Assembly (NCBI GenBank): GCA_030268105.1
Contig: BSDZ01000117.1
Coordinates: forward strand, 248,001-312,000
Source: Volvox africanus
Lineage: Eukaryota > Chlorophyta > Chlorophyceae > Chlamydomonadales > Volvocaceae
DNA length: 64,000 bases
Direction: 5' to 3'
Shown: positions 44,326-56,165 of the stretch, in pieces
Position numbering within the stretch: position 1 is the first letter of the stretch
Layout: each line of letters starts with the position of its first letter
Program-made: the position numbers and the translations under genes
Notes under the pieces: generated by a model
Seen by the model: only the letters and a program-made list of their open reading frames with translations
Database searches by the model: none
What the model was told of the DNA's origin: nothing

Positions 44326-45574
44326 TGTTGTATCCTTCCTTCTTCAATCATGCACTGAATCTGCACGTCTGAGTATTAGCTACACGTGCATGGTGCTTAC
44401 GAACAGCAAGACACTTCAGTGCAAGCAACGTGACAACGGAAGACTCATAAATAAGGAAAGATTCAACTTACAATGATCTTCAGTTGCAAATTAGGAGTCT
44501 GCCGTCAGATCCCGCGGGCAGCATTCATCATCCGGCTGGGAATGCTATGCTGGAATAGCTCAGGCCGATAATAAATGAGTAAAACGTATATATCAGAATC
44601 AGACTGAGTTAAGTACACGAATACTTGACCCAAAATAGCGTCAAGCCGACTTCGGTCTCTAGGCGGCCGTCCTCGCACCTATCACGTCGCGATACCCATG
44701 TGCAGTACAGGTCTCACTGGATTCCGATCTCAAGTGTGAGTACCTTTGTAGCACTATTCTAAATACCGCGTAATCCGTGATATTAATGAATGCAATGCAT
44801 GCAATATGCGAAGGTCCGAATATTGATATTCAGTTGCCGACCCAACCATTGTGATCGTCGCATTCTTGCATACGCGTATGGTTTATGACACAGATGAGGT
44901 AATAATATTCAAAGCATTATTACGTGGAATATTATGCCAACGGATAGATCGTGCATTAATTCTCAGCCTCGAGTCAAACATATTGACCAGCCTCGAGTCA
45001 AACATATGTCGATGGACGGTGACGACCCCAATTAAAGTGACCTGCGAGCTGACCAGTAGCGGAGTTGACGCCTTAGTTGATTCGGCAGATTCCGCTGGAT
45101 GCTGGTGGTGGGTGCTGAACCTGGGAAAACCACTGATTTCGGAGAAGTCGGCATGGGAGACTGGATGAGGGTGCCCCGAAACACCGGGGAAGTTAGGGAC
45201 TGCCAGGTTAGTGGCCACGGGTGATGTACCCCCCTATCCTACACACATATTGACCGACAGCGCGATGTCGTAGATGATAATGCGACATGCCTGATTAGCT
45301 AGATATAATCGAATATATCATGCTAATATGATTATATCATGCTTCGTAATGCTGATCATGATATAATATGCCAATGGATAGATCGCACGTGAATTACCAG
45401 CCTTGAGTCAAACATGTTGACCGACAGCGTGATGTCGTAGATGATAATGCGACATGCCTGATTAGCTAGATATACTCGAATATATCATGCTAATGTGATT
45501 ATATCATGCTTTGTAATGTTCGAATGGATTGTGGTCTACATCAGTGTAAACTGCGATCGAACCCGCGTACAACA
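44326..45574 (-). repeat. Element P 3' LTR, enlarged
   Basis: A family-2 LTR on the minus strand, 1249 bp because it holds a foreign insert (44989-45246) and a partial internal duplication of about 200 bp (repeated from about 45366). The reverse complement of the polypurine tract follows at 45575. Confidence 0.8.
44989..45246. other. Foreign insert in the 3' LTR of element P
   Basis: A 258-bp sequence not found in other LTRs here, flanked by ATATTGACC at 44980-44988 and 45247-45255, which may be a 9-bp target duplication. Its first 18 bases repeat the adjoining LTR. No terminal inverted repeat or recognisable coding content. Confidence 0.5.
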
Positions 45575-46877
45575 ACTATCCCCCCTCCCGTATGCAGCGT
45601 CCTCGCTGCATCGGACAGCATCGACTGCAGAGATCATTGGGTCTGCGTGGCATGTAGGCGAGCTTCCTCCAATAGGGGCTTCATTTCCGGCAAGAAGTGA
45701 CGCATCGGCTCCCACGAATTATGCTCGCTAGAATAACCAGTTCACTTGACCAGATATTCGTGCACTTTCCTCTTTCGTCGTTGTGGATCTATACGACAAA
45801 CACGATAATCCAATATTCGCTCCACATCATACACTTTTTGCTTGCCTGCGATCCAGGTCTCGGGACCGGGGTCCATTACTGCAGGGGCATGGGTGTCGTT
45901 TGTAACGGCGTCGTGCCGTGATAAGGGCGGATGAGAGAAATATGAAATGTGGGATGGATATTCATGTCAGAGGGTAGGGATAGCTCCACAGCTACATTCC
46001 CTACCATGCGAGTAACGGGATATGGACCAACCCAGCGAGGTAGCAATTTACAGGAATCATCGGCAAGCGAACGCAAGTTCTTAGTGCTCAATAATATCAT
46101 TTGTCCCACCGAAAATGTTACATCTCATTTGGATTTATTGTAATAGTCCGTCGTCCATTGTTGTGCCGCGTCCAAGCATGCCTTCACGTCTGTCATGCAG
46201 GATAGAAACGACTTGGCAAAGGTTTTAGCTGCCAGGATATTTATCTCCAACTCTCACCACACGGGTAGCGCAGGATGGAATCCATAATTCAGAAAGAAAG
46301 GGCTTTGACCTGTAGAGCGGTTAACAGCGTTGTTAAGGGCGAATTCTGCCGAAGTCAGAAATGTATCCCAAACAGAGGGTGTGTGTCCCGCGAAATTCCT
46401 TAACATATCGCCCAACATGCGATTTGTGCGTTCGGTTTGCCCATCAGATTGTGGATGATATGCTGTGCTCAAATGAACACGCATACCGACGAGTTGACAT
46501 AGCGCTTCCCAAAACTTAGACGTGAATTGACTGCCGCGATCGGATATCACATTGTTAGGAACACCATGCAATCGTACCACATTATAAAAAAATAATCGTG
46601 CTGTTTGCTCAGCGGTGCAAGACGAGGTGCAGGGGGCTAAGTGAACCATTTTGGTCAAGCGATCGACCATAACGAACACCGAGTCATATCCCCCCTCAGT
46701 TTTGGGCAGCGCGACTACGAAGTCCATAGAAACACTTTCCCAAGGGGCATCTGGTATAGGTAAGGGTTGTAATAAACCCTGGCCCTTACCGGATAGTGCT
46801 TTATTGCACAGACATAAACTGCACCTTTACACGAAGTTTTCCGCATCCTTCACCATGTGCGGCCACCAGAACGAGCG
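45575..46877 (-). pseudogene. pol: Element P: chromodomain and integrase
   Basis: The minus strand carries a broken chromodomain (about 45690-45900), the GPY/F module (46109-45876) and an integrase core (46727-46254) with SMDF-equivalent [18 protein letters not shown] and [10 protein letters not shown] motifs intact. Zinc-finger residues near 46800 are partly changed. Frameshifts separate the pieces. Confidence 0.8.
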
Positions 46878-48381
46878 TCATACGAGCTCTGCCAGACGTG
46901 TACTTCCAGGATGTCCTGCTAACGGGTCCTCGTGGAACCAAGCAAGAATATCGTAGCGTAAAGCGTCGTCGTTCGGCACGACGATTTGTGTGGTCGAGCC
47001 ATCCCTCCGTAGCCACAAATCGTTGCACTTGTGCAAATGTTCCACATTACTTGGCGAAGCAAACCATGGATCCACTTCATACGCCATCTTGAGTCGCTGC
47101 ACAAGGTCCAATGCTATCGGCACCTCCTGACTGCGTGAACGAGTAACCGGTGCTGCCAGAATCGCAGCATGCAATGATGGATGTCGACTGAGGGCGTCAG
47201 CAATATTAATTCTGCCGGCGATATACTCCCACGTATAGTCGAAACGAGATAGATACTCCATCCACCGGGCTTGTTGTCAGTTAAGTGTGGGGACACTCTG
47301 CAAGAATGTCAGCGGTTTGTGATTGGTCTTCAGCGTTAAAGAACTGCCTTCGAGATAACAGCGCCATTCCTTCAAAGCATGTAGAACTGCCAACAGCTCC
47401 TGCTCTCCGGTTGTATATCGGGTCTCTGCACCCGAGAACTTCTTACTCGTGAAGGTGATCGGTCACCCTTCCTGCAACAATACAGTGCCACTTCCATGCA
47501 AGTAAGCATCCGATACAACTTCAACACGGAATGGCAACGAGTAATCAGGGAAAGAGAGGGTAACGTCGTCGGCAACGATTCGCTTGAGCTCTTTGAATGC
47601 CCGCTGACACGCGGGTGTCCAGGCTTCGAGAGAAACGAATCCTCCTTTCCTCGTCACATTCGTAAGCGGGGCCGCAATAATGGAGTATTTATTGATAAAC
47701 TTATGAAAGTAGTTGGTCAAACCCAAGAACTGGCGTAGTTCAATGAGGTTCTGCGGCGCGGGCCATTCGCGAACCACAGCTAGCTTCCGTGGGTCCATCC
47801 TTATTCCAGTGGCCGACACGATGTGGCCCAAATACTCCACCTGAGGCTGCGCCCAAAAAGCACTTGGCGCGTTTAGCAAGCAATTGCTCCCGCTTCATCA
47901 CCTCAAGCACCAGCTCGAGATGCTTCAGGTGCTCCTTGCGCGTCTTGGAATATATTAAAATATCATCCAAATAACAAACGACGAACCTGTCGATATACGG
48001 TCTGAACATGCGATCCATCACTGCTTGAAATGTGGCGGGCGCATTAGTAAGTCCAAACGACAAGACCGTGTACTCGAAGTGACCAAAGGGGGTCCGGAAA
48101 GCGGTTTTCGGAACATCAGAGGCAGCAATGCGTATCTGATTATACCCTTGTTGAAGGTCCATCGAGGAAAAATAAGCTGAGCCTTTTAGCTTATCGAACA
48201 GGTCATTGACGCGCGGCAAAGGGTAGCGATTTTTAATCGTGGTCGCATTCAAGCCCTGGTAATCAATGCACATACGCAACGTCCCATCCTTCTTACCGAC
48301 AAACAATATCGGTGCGGAGTGTGGCGATGTGCTGGGCCGAATCATACCCTTTGCAAGCAGATCCCTCACTTGCCGCTTCAT
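46878..48381 (-). pseudogene. pol: Element P: reverse transcriptase and RNase H
   Basis: The minus strand encodes RT (48381-47740, with [10 protein letters not shown] intact and [10 protein letters not shown] in place of SIDLQQ), the connection and RNase H start (47879-47463), and the RNase H end (47261-46878, [10 protein letters not shown]). At least three frameshifts are present, one near 47870. Confidence 0.85.
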
Positions 48382-49577
48382 CTGCTCAACCTTGGCAGCT
48401 TAACCTGTACATAGGTTGTGAAACGGGTTGTGCTCGAGCACACAAGGGATCGTATAGTCAGCAGGTTGCATAGGTGGGAGCCCTGGGATGTCGCCAAAGA
48501 CATCAGCATATTTATGCAGGAGGGCTTCGACCTCAAGATCCTTCACGGTGGACTGCGCGGTGGTAGCATTCGATTGCACCCAAGGCCTCACAAGCAACAC
48601 ATGGGCGCCTTTCCGTATCATCAAATCGGTTTCTTTGTGCCCAATTAGCTTGGGTTCTTGATTTCCGCTGACGATCGCCGCCAAAGCGAAATTAACCTTA
48701 GGCTCCGCAACAGTTCCGCCCTCCTCTGGTGTGACATCTTGGTACGACAGACAAGGTACCTTAGGCGATAGGTTCCCTTTTGCACAACGGCCAATTGTGC
48801 TGGACTCCATATCGATGCGCACGCGGTACTGTCGTTATGTCGCGGCACCCAATGTCCATGTAGTGCTGTCTCCAAGAGACCTTGTTGCACTCATTGGGCC
48901 CTAACACACAGAGGGTCCTTCGACGACTAAGGGTGATCCTGCCCACGATGGGATGCTTACCTCCATCAACGAGGGTAACCTGTCACAATCAGACGACTGT
49001 GGGGTCGACCCCAACACATTCACCTCCTTTGCTGAGATGAAGTCGTCACTGGCATTAGTATCCTCAAGTGCCTTCATCATTCGACCAGCGAGGCCGACTT
49101 CAATAACGGAAACACAATAACCTGTCAGAGTCGACTCCACAGATAATAAAAATGATACCAGGGTGGGCTCAAAATTAACAAAACCCGCTACAGGAGCTTC
49201 ATACCAGACATCAAAGGCATAGGACAACTCCGGCAACAGAACTGCGGATCCCGCCACGTTCACATCATCAATCAATACAATGCCTGACTTGAATCAGCGG
49301 ACACGTTGCATACTGTTTAACAAAGCGGTAGCCCTACGCTGGCTGTGAAATGGTAGCAACAAACATGCAGGAGTGTCCGGACATTGTGTCCGGACATCTC
49401 ATGTACCTGACCAACTGTTCGAACGACTCACTTTGAGATGAGGGGATGAACAAAACGACATGTTCTCAAGAACTAAAAGCAACGATGCTTCACAGTTGGA
49501 CATACGAATGACCACTGACCATGCATTTGTTCAGCTGTCCTGGATGGAGTCAACTCCGCATCAATACAGGCATCCCC
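48382..49577 (-). pseudogene. pol: Element P: linker, protease and pre-protease remnants
   Basis: Very similar to element H. Protease reads ALEDTNASDDFI, so catalytic D-T-G has become D-T-N. The YAFDVWYEAP motif is retained, and the pre-protease domain is shortened and broken. The linker (48822-48400) ends in NPFHNLCTG before a stop, also found in element L. Confidence 0.75.
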
Positions 49578-49580
49578 CTA
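49539..49580 (-). promoter_or_regulatory. Putative UAG readthrough signal (element P)
   Basis: On the minus strand: UAG (49580-49578), a 7-nt spacer, CCTGTA (49570-49565), a 20-nt loop, TCCAGG (49544-49539). Five of six pairs form. The H copy reads CCTGGA/TCCGGG, so CCTGGA/TCCAGG may be ancestral. Confidence 0.55.
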
Positions 49581-50794
49581 CTTTGACCGTGGGGCCAAAG
49601 GCGGCAACAATGGCAATCCCTCATGAGATGACCCACCACACATCTCCAACAGAGAGTGATCTCCTTCCAACGCACAAGCTTGGATTGCATACACTCCCAT
49701 TTTGTCAGTCATGAGTCCTGCTGTAGCAGTCCCCTTCAGTATGCTACTAGATTTGTGCGGAAGCGTAGCTTTTGTAGATTTAGAGATAGCTCGCAAGTAA
49801 GTTAGTGTCGCGAAATTGTACATCTATTGGGAATAATTGGTGACAGTGGAGTCTTGAACTCCGAACAATTAGTAGCGTAATACTAAAATGTCAGGCCTTA
49901 GCTCTTCACCAGGGTGACTTTAATATTGGCTCACCTAGCCAAGATGTACGGCAATCTTCTTTGCCAATCGCGAAGTTTACTCGTAGTTAGTTTTCGGTTA
50001 GGCATCATGCTTATTGCATGATTGCCTACCGCTTTATCTGGGCCTATTTCTCTAAGGTAAATGTAGTTTCCTACACCTGCACTTGCATGGCAGTCACATG
50101 AGGCACAAATCTTAAAGCATTTTCTCTAGCTAAAATACGCATCTCAGCTCTTAGGACGAATGGCATCACAAGAGCCTCAAAACGTGATTGGTAGGCAGTT
50201 ACAGTTTCATTCAGAAACATGAAAAAGGAGCCGAAGGCTAATATACAGCGTGCCTCAATATCACGTGACTTGTGGGGTAAAGTGTGCAAGTAGGGCGACA
50301 ATCAACTCATCAAACGTGATGTTTTCCCGTGCAGTGATCCATTGATCATACCATGTCTTTGCTATACCCTCAAGGGTATTCCCAACAAAGAGACACCTCA
50401 CCTCATCGTGTTCACCGCCACGGACCAACTGCAGGTACCTCCAAATATCACGTAGATAGGAACGAGTTGCATTCACAATGTCACATTCAACATTCATATC
50501 ATGCAAGATAAACAATTTCGGTGCCGGGATAGTAAACCACTTCACCTCATTACCATCAGCGCGGTCTTGTATTTGAGGCGACAGCAAATCCCGTTGATCA
50601 GCAGTTCCATCTGTAACCGTCATGACTGCCGAGCGTGGCGTAGTAAGATGGATAAGGGCCTGAAACACAAGAGGATCTTGGGCAGTAATTGTGTCAATAG
50701 TCTCAGGATCCCTATCAAACGTTCTAGGAACGGTACCTGGCTCAGGTTGACATGCCAAGCCTACAAACGACAGGTCGTCACGTCCCGCCATCAT
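49581..50794 (-). pseudogene. gag: Gag of element P, interrupted by a solo LTR
   Basis: Near-identical to the Gag of element H. The N-terminal frame (50794-50261) has IPAPKLFI, YLRDIWRYLQLVRGGEHDEV and CLFVGNTLEG. The second core half is in another frame (50301-50071). A foreign solo LTR (49722-50075) splits the linker, and the tail ends PLLPPLAPRSK before the UAG. The zinc-knuckle pattern is lost. Confidence 0.8.
49717..50080. mobile_element. Solo LTR of an unrelated family with 5-bp TSD
   Basis: A 354-bp insert (49722-50075) has TGTAG...CTACA ends and is flanked by CCTGC on both sides (49717-49721 and 50076-50080). The corresponding site in element H (about 28857) is empty and reads CCTGC once. 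The sequence shares nothing with the other LTRs here. Confidence 0.75.
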
Positions 50795-50879
50795 GGAACA
50801 CTGACCAATATATTCAAATTGCGTGACAATAAATGATGCATATAATTCTAAAGCAAGTGTGCAAGCAATTCACACGAAT

Positions 50880-51217
50880 CTAGCACAAGAGTACAAGCAA
50901 ATCGGTCAGCACACCGATGATACTCTTGCAGACTTCGAGTAGATATGGCAGATACGTATTCAGTTGGTTCCTGTAGTCCGCGCGATCAAAGCCTCCAGCT
51001 GATTAGAACGCAAGTTGTAACCAGAAGCTATCGCAAACGGTGCCAGACCACTAGTTTCACCTGCAACTCAGAGCGAAGGCTCACACCACAATTGCAGTAA
51101 ACTACAAAGGTATAAAAGCAATCACAATTTGGTAGCAACAGTATCTAATACAGCGTGGACAAGTTCTTCGGCGATAATGTCTAGTGGGCTACGTCGCCCA
51201 ATGTCGACAGTCGTCCT
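50880..51217 (-). pseudogene. ORF0 remnant of element P
   Basis: This matches the ORF0 remnant of element H, including the ruined start codon and 5' splice site and the exon 2 indel. Confidence 0.5.
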
Positions 51218-51285
51218 AGAAAGAACTTACTTCCGATCAAGCATCATAAGGCAGTCAGGCAACGAACCTGTCTCGATACCAAATT

Positions 51286-52327
51286 TGTTGAATCCTTCCT
51301 TCTTCAATCATGCACTGAATCTGCACGTCTGAGTATTAGCTACACGTGCATGGTGCTTACGAACAGCAAGACACTTCAGTGCAAGCAACGTGACAATGGA
51401 AGACTCATAAATAAGGAAAGATTCAACTTACAATGATCTTCAGTTGCAAATTAGGAGTCTGCCGTCAGACCCCGCGGGCAGCATTCATCATCCGGCTGGG
51501 AATGCTATGCTGGAATAGCTCAGGCCGATAATAAATGAGTAAAACGTATATATCAGAATCAGACCGAGTTAAGTACACGAGTACTTGACCCAAAATAGCG
51601 TCAAGCCGACTTCGGTCTCTAGGCGGCCGTCCTCGCACCTATCACGTCGCGATACCGATGCGCAGTACAGGTCTCACTGGATTCCGATCTCAAGTGTGAG
51701 TACCTTTGTAGCACTGTTCTAAATACCGCGTAATCCGTGATATTAATGAATGCAATGCATGCAATATGCGAAGGTCCGAATATCGATATTCGGTTGCCGA
51801 CCCAACCATTGCGATTGTTGGGTTCTTCCGGCTTGGCTGTGTAAGGGTGTGCTTTCCTGCTGGTGTTTCTCCTCTGAGGGGATCTGTGTGTGTCTGTCAG
51901 GCTCTTGCCAGGTCAGTTTCGGGTTAGAGGAGAGGTTTCCCCGTCCCTTGAGCAGCTAGGTGTCCCCCGTTTTCTGTTGGGCCTTTCTGTGGTTTCTTGG
52001 TGGCCCTGAGTGCTCTGTGAGTGGCCAGGCAAAAGCCTGTGAGGGCTCGCTGGCCCTAGTGAGAGGGGGAGCACGTGGCAGGACAGACAGACAAAGCCAC
52101 GTGTTCCTCCCCTGCGCTGTGGCTCAGTCGGGTCAGGACCCCCGGTGCTCATCTTTGAAGGGTGAGTCGCCCACAGTGTAACACCCAAAATATTGACCGA
52201 CAGCGCGATGTCGTAGATGATAATGCGACATGCCTGATTAGCTAGATATACTCGAATATATCATGCTAATATGATTATATCATGCTTCGAAATGCTCGAA
52301 TGGATTGCGGTCTACTTCGGTGTAAAC
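51286..52327 (-). repeat. Element P 5' LTR, with insert, cut at the outer end
   Basis: A family-2 LTR on the minus strand, next to a primer-binding site. A foreign insert lies at 51821-52189. The last 22 bp or so are missing at 52328, where element B begins. Confidence 0.8.
51821..52189. other. Foreign insert in the 5' LTR of element P
   Basis: A 369-bp sequence of different composition (rich in TG, CTG and GGG) replaces about 120 bp of LTR. It rejoins the LTR at ATATTGACC, the same base where the 3' LTR insert ends. It is unlike that insert. No convincing coding sequence; origin unknown. Confidence 0.55.
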
Positions 52328-53139
52328 TGTTGTACGCCGGTTCAATTACCGGTTGCACCGAAATAGGCCGCAATGCATCTGAACATCACGAAGCATAATA
52401 CAATCATATTAGCATGATATACTCGAGTATATTTAGCTAATCAGGCATGTCGCATTATCATCCACGACATCACGCTGTCTGTCAACATGTTTGACTCGAG
52501 ACTGGTAATTAATGTACATCTATCCATTGGCATATTATATCACGTAATAATACTTTAAATGTTATTACCTCATTTACGTCATAAACCATACGCGTATGCG
52601 AGAAGGCGACGATCGCGATGGTTGGGTCGGCAACCGAATATCGATATTCGGACCTTTGCATATTGCATGTGTTGCATCCAATAATATCACGGATGACACG
52701 ATATTTAGAGCAGTGTTACCAAGGTACTCACACTTGAGATTGGAATCCAGTGAGACCTGTACTGCGCATCGGTATCACGACGTGATAGGTGCGAGGACGG
52801 CCGCCTAGAGACCGAAGTCGGCTTGTGCTACTTTGGACCAAGTACCTGCGTACTTAACTCAACCTAATTCGCATACATACGATATAATCATATATATTCG
52901 GCCTGGGCTATTCTAGCATTCCATCTGCAGCCGAGTGATGAACATTGCCCACGGGGTCTGACGGTGATCTACTGATTTGTAAACGAGGATTATTGTAAGT
53001 TGAATCTTTCCTTAATCTTGAGTCTTCCGCTGTCACTTTACTCGCATTGGATCGCCTTGCTGTTCGTAAGCACGGTGCGCACTAGCTAACATTCAGACGT
53101 GCAGATTCAGTGCATGGTTGAAGAAGGAAGGATACAACA
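52328..53139 (+). repeat. Element B 5' LTR (family 2)
   Basis: A complete 812-bp LTR, TGTTGTACGCCGG to GGATACAACA, inserted near the end of the 5' LTR of element P. Primer-binding site TGGTATCGAGAC is at 53144-53155. Confidence 0.9.
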
Positions 53140-53206
53140 AATTTGGTATCGAGACGGGTAAATTCACGACTGTCTCATTGTCCCTCATCGGAAGTAGGTT
53201 CTCGCG

Positions 53207-53569
53207 ATGGCGAGCGACGACGACACGCGCCTCAGCCCTTTAGACACCTTCACTGAGGATCTTGGCCGCACCGTCTTGGACGCCGCCGCTTCCGGTTTGT
53301 AATCTTAGATATCTGTTGGTAACTAGTTGCTGTATTCTCGTTGCGAGCTTGTATTGTGAGCCGCAGGTGAACGTACGCCAACATTAAACGCTGTGTTGGC
53401 TGGACAATACTTAAAGCCAGATCAGATTAAAGCTTTGATCCAGAAGACCACTGAGGTAAGAGACGGCCTGACGGATTACGTCGCTTTTCTTCTCGAGCTA
53501 CTCAGGAGTTCTGTCGGTACGCGAGTAATCGAAAATTCCTCTTGCGTTACCTGTCTACAGATCTTCTAG
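53207..53569 (+). CDS. ORF0 of element B, two exons
   Basis: Exon 1 is 53207-53294 (88 nt, MASDDDTRLSPLDTFTEDLG and onward), the intron 53295-53366, and exon 2 53367-53569, ending in UAG. Joining the exons gives one open frame of about 97 residues whose second part aligns with ORF0 of element A (KPDQIKALIQKTTEVRDGL, then a Leu-rich helix). Without splicing the frame stops two codons into the intron. Gag starts 34 bases after the stop. Function unknown; this is the only intron-bearing copy with both exons open. Confidence 0.7.
53295..53366 (+). other. Spliceosomal intron in ORF0 of element B
   Basis: A 72-nt segment, GTTTGTAATC to GAGCCGCAG, phase 1, after an 88-nt exon as in the array and in element D. 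Element A lacks it. Confidence 0.85.
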
Positions 53570-53603
53570 CAAATTCCTGTTCACCAGTAGAAGTTCGTAC
53601 CTT

Positions 53604-54847
53604 ATGTCGGGACGCGAAGATAGTTCCTATCTGGGCACCGCTAGCCAACCCGATAGCGGCCTTGCCGCTAGACCTGTTTTTGCCGATCCCGATACTGTCG
53701 GGACTCGTATCATGTCTGACCCCATTGTTCTTCAGACCCCTTCACATTTAATTGCACCCCTTCACATTTAGCAGCGGCTACAACAAGTGAAGGAGTTGGA
53801 GCACAATGGGCTCCGGTAATACCCGCGGTTCAAGAACCCGTCGGAATACCGGAGGTAATGAAGTTGACCATCCCCGTGCCCAAGCTCAATATTTCCGCTG
53901 ACGAAAAGGCAAAGAATTCAGGGCATAGCGTCGCGGATAGGACCAGGGCTTATGTTCGTGATGCTAGGCAATATCTGCAAGCGGTGCACGGCGGGGGATG
54001 CGACTCCATTAAATGCCTGTTTGTGGGAAATACCCTCGAGGGTGCCGCAAAGGATTGGTATGACGAATGGACCACTGCTAGAGGCAAGTACACGTTTGAT
54101 AACCTGATTGATGCTCTCCTCGTCCGCTTTGCTACGGAAGTTCGCTCGCGTAGCAACGAGGCTTGTAAGACGCTGGCACAAGGCACGTACCATATGCGTC
54201 CACACGAGACCGTCCCTGCTTATCAGTCCCGTTTTGAGGCCCTGATAACCCCTATTGTTAACTTTCCTGAGGAGGATCGTATCTTCTGGTTTCATCAAGG
54301 TCTCACGGAATCCCTTGCGCAGTGGTGTGCCACTGATCTCAGTGGAATTCCATTCTCATCTTATGATGCTTTAGTAACTTTTGCTAGAGGTGCAGAAGTT
54401 CGAAATTTGGCTGGAAAAGACGCTAAGCAAATCAATCCTCGTATTCACGCGATGCGAGCGCAGGAACCACCTTCGGAGTCGACACCGAAGGACCAGGGTT
54501 CCGATCGTCAATGCTCCGCGGCGGCCGCGCATACCGTTCGAAAGGAAAGACGGTATGATAATCGCGGACGCCAAAGCCCAAGTAATCGTGGGTCTGCGGG
54601 AGCTGGGCCGAGTTCCGGCCATGTGAAAGGAAAGCGAAGAGAGAGCGCACCGTCTGTAGCTGCAATGCAGAACGCGGCTCCTAGTGTTAAGAAGCCCCGG
54701 ACAGACGATCCTTATATGCAAAAGTGGGAGTGCCGACGTTCGGAGTTTGACCGTCGGAAGTTCGCTAATCTTTGCTTGAGGTGTGCGGGAGAGCACCCTA
54801 CTCGTGAATGCCCTCTTTTACTACCTTTCGTACCCAAGACGACTTAG
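53604..54847 (+). pseudogene. gag: Gag of element B, one frameshift
   Basis: The frame opens at 53604 (MSGRED, compare MSAEHD in A). It is shifted by a 20-bp local duplication around 53730-53770 (CCCCTTCACATTTA repeated) and is then open from 53858. The Gag core (YVRDARQYLQAVHGGG, CLFVGNTLEGAAKDWYDEW, PAYQSRFEALI) and the knuckle CLRCAGEHPTREC, with C-X2-C-X3-H-X4-C spacing, are intact. It ends in UAG at 54845, in frame with Pol. Confidence 0.88.
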
Positions 54848-54886
54848 GAAGTTGCCCGGGATGTGGAGGAAGGGACTTCTCCTGGG
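54845..54886 (+). promoter_or_regulatory. Putative Gag-Pol UAG readthrough signal (element B)
   Basis: UAG, a 7-nt spacer, CCCGGGA (54855-54861), TCCTGGG (54880-54886). Seven pairs form with one G-U, and the Pol frame continues open. Confidence 0.75.
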
Positions 54887-56161
54887 ATTGAAGAGAGTGA
54901 ATGTGGCCGCTGGCCATCGTTGCGTCCGGCTGTAAGGGCCCTTTTACCTTCTGTTTTTGGACAAATTGAGCGGGCTATCGAGCAACGTTTTTCGCTCGAC
55001 GGGCGCACGGGACTAAACCATTTCGACCCGCTGTGTAATTTGTTTGCACCGCGTTGCCCTCTTTCTTCCCTCGATTTATCTGGCCACGTTACTCTATCTA
55101 TCCCTTCATCTTCCCATGAGCTGTGCGAGCAGCTCACCAGATACAAGAGGTATCGCCGTCGAAATCCGGACACTGCAGCTTGTATATTAATTCCCTCTTT
55201 TAGCCAACGTAAAGTGGCATCTTTGTTGGAAGGTATGCAATGTGTCCTCCGATTCGAGTCGGGCACCGCTTTGTTTAACGGTGTGGATGTGGCGGGTAAA
55301 CCGACGATGCTGCCTAAACTACCTTATGCTGCTGAAGTTTGGTTTGAGGCCCCTCTTTTAAATCCTACCAGGTTCGAGCCTGCCATAGGATCCCTTTTAC
55401 TTTCCGCGGAGTCGACTCCGACAGGGAATCGTGTCCCTATTATCGAGATCGGCCTCGGAGGTTGACTGATGAAGGCGCTCGTGGATACCGGCGCCAGCGA
55501 CGACTTCATCTCGGCAAAGGAGGTGAATGCTTTGGGGTTGACCCCTCAGTCGTCTGATTGTGCACAGGTTACCCTCTCTGATGGAGGTAAGCATCCCATC
55601 GTGGGCAGGATCATCCTGAGCCTATCGATAGGCCCTCTGCGTGTTAGGGCCCGGCCGTATGTGCAACAAGGTCTCTCGGAGACGGCACAGTACATTTTGG
55701 GTGCCGTGACATTATGGCAGTACCGCGCACGCATCGATATGGAGTCCACCACACTTAGTTTGTGCAAAGGGAACCTATCGACTAAGGTACCTTTCCTGTC
55801 GTACCAAGATGTCACACCAGAGGAGGGCGGAACTGTTGCGGAGCCTGAGGTTAATTTCGCTTTGGCGGCGATCGTCAGCGGATGTCAAGAACCCAAGCTA
55901 ATTGGGCGCAAGGAAACCGATCGGATGATATGGAAAGGCGCCCATGTGTTGCTTGTGAGGCCACGGGTGCAATCGAATGCTACCACCGTGCAGTCCACCG
56001 TGAAGGATCTTGAGGTTGAAGCCCTCCTGCATAAATATGCTGATGTCTTTGGCGACATCCCAGGGCTCCCACCTATGCGACCTGTTGACCATACGATCCC
56101 TCTTGTGCCCGGAGCACAACCCGTTTCACGACCTATGTACAGGTTAAGCTACCGAGATTGA
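54848..56161 (+). pseudogene. pol: Element B: pre-protease domain, protease and linker
   Basis: In frame with Gag. The pre-protease domain has LDGRTGL, FDPLCNLFAP, HVTLSIPSS, AACILIPSFS, GTALFNGVD and YAAEVWFEAP. A UGA at 55463 replaces an Arg codon (CGA to TGA) just before protease MKALVDTGASDDFI. The linker (MRPVDHTIPLVPGA) runs to about 56145, where a local rearrangement shifts the frame before RT. Confidence 0.85.
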
Positions 56162-56165
56162 GCAT

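Noticed and set aside
51913..52188. A 91-codon minus-strand frame in the foreign insert of element P
   Set aside because: Low-complexity composition, no recognisable domain, and the start lies at the insert edge. Kept only as unknown sequence.
53517..53603. A possible second intron between ORF0 and Gag (GTACGC in B, GTAGGC in the array)
   Set aside because: ORF0 stays open through this region in A and the array, A lacks the GT, and no AG in B gives a frame joining ORF0 to Gag. Gag more likely starts at its own ATG.
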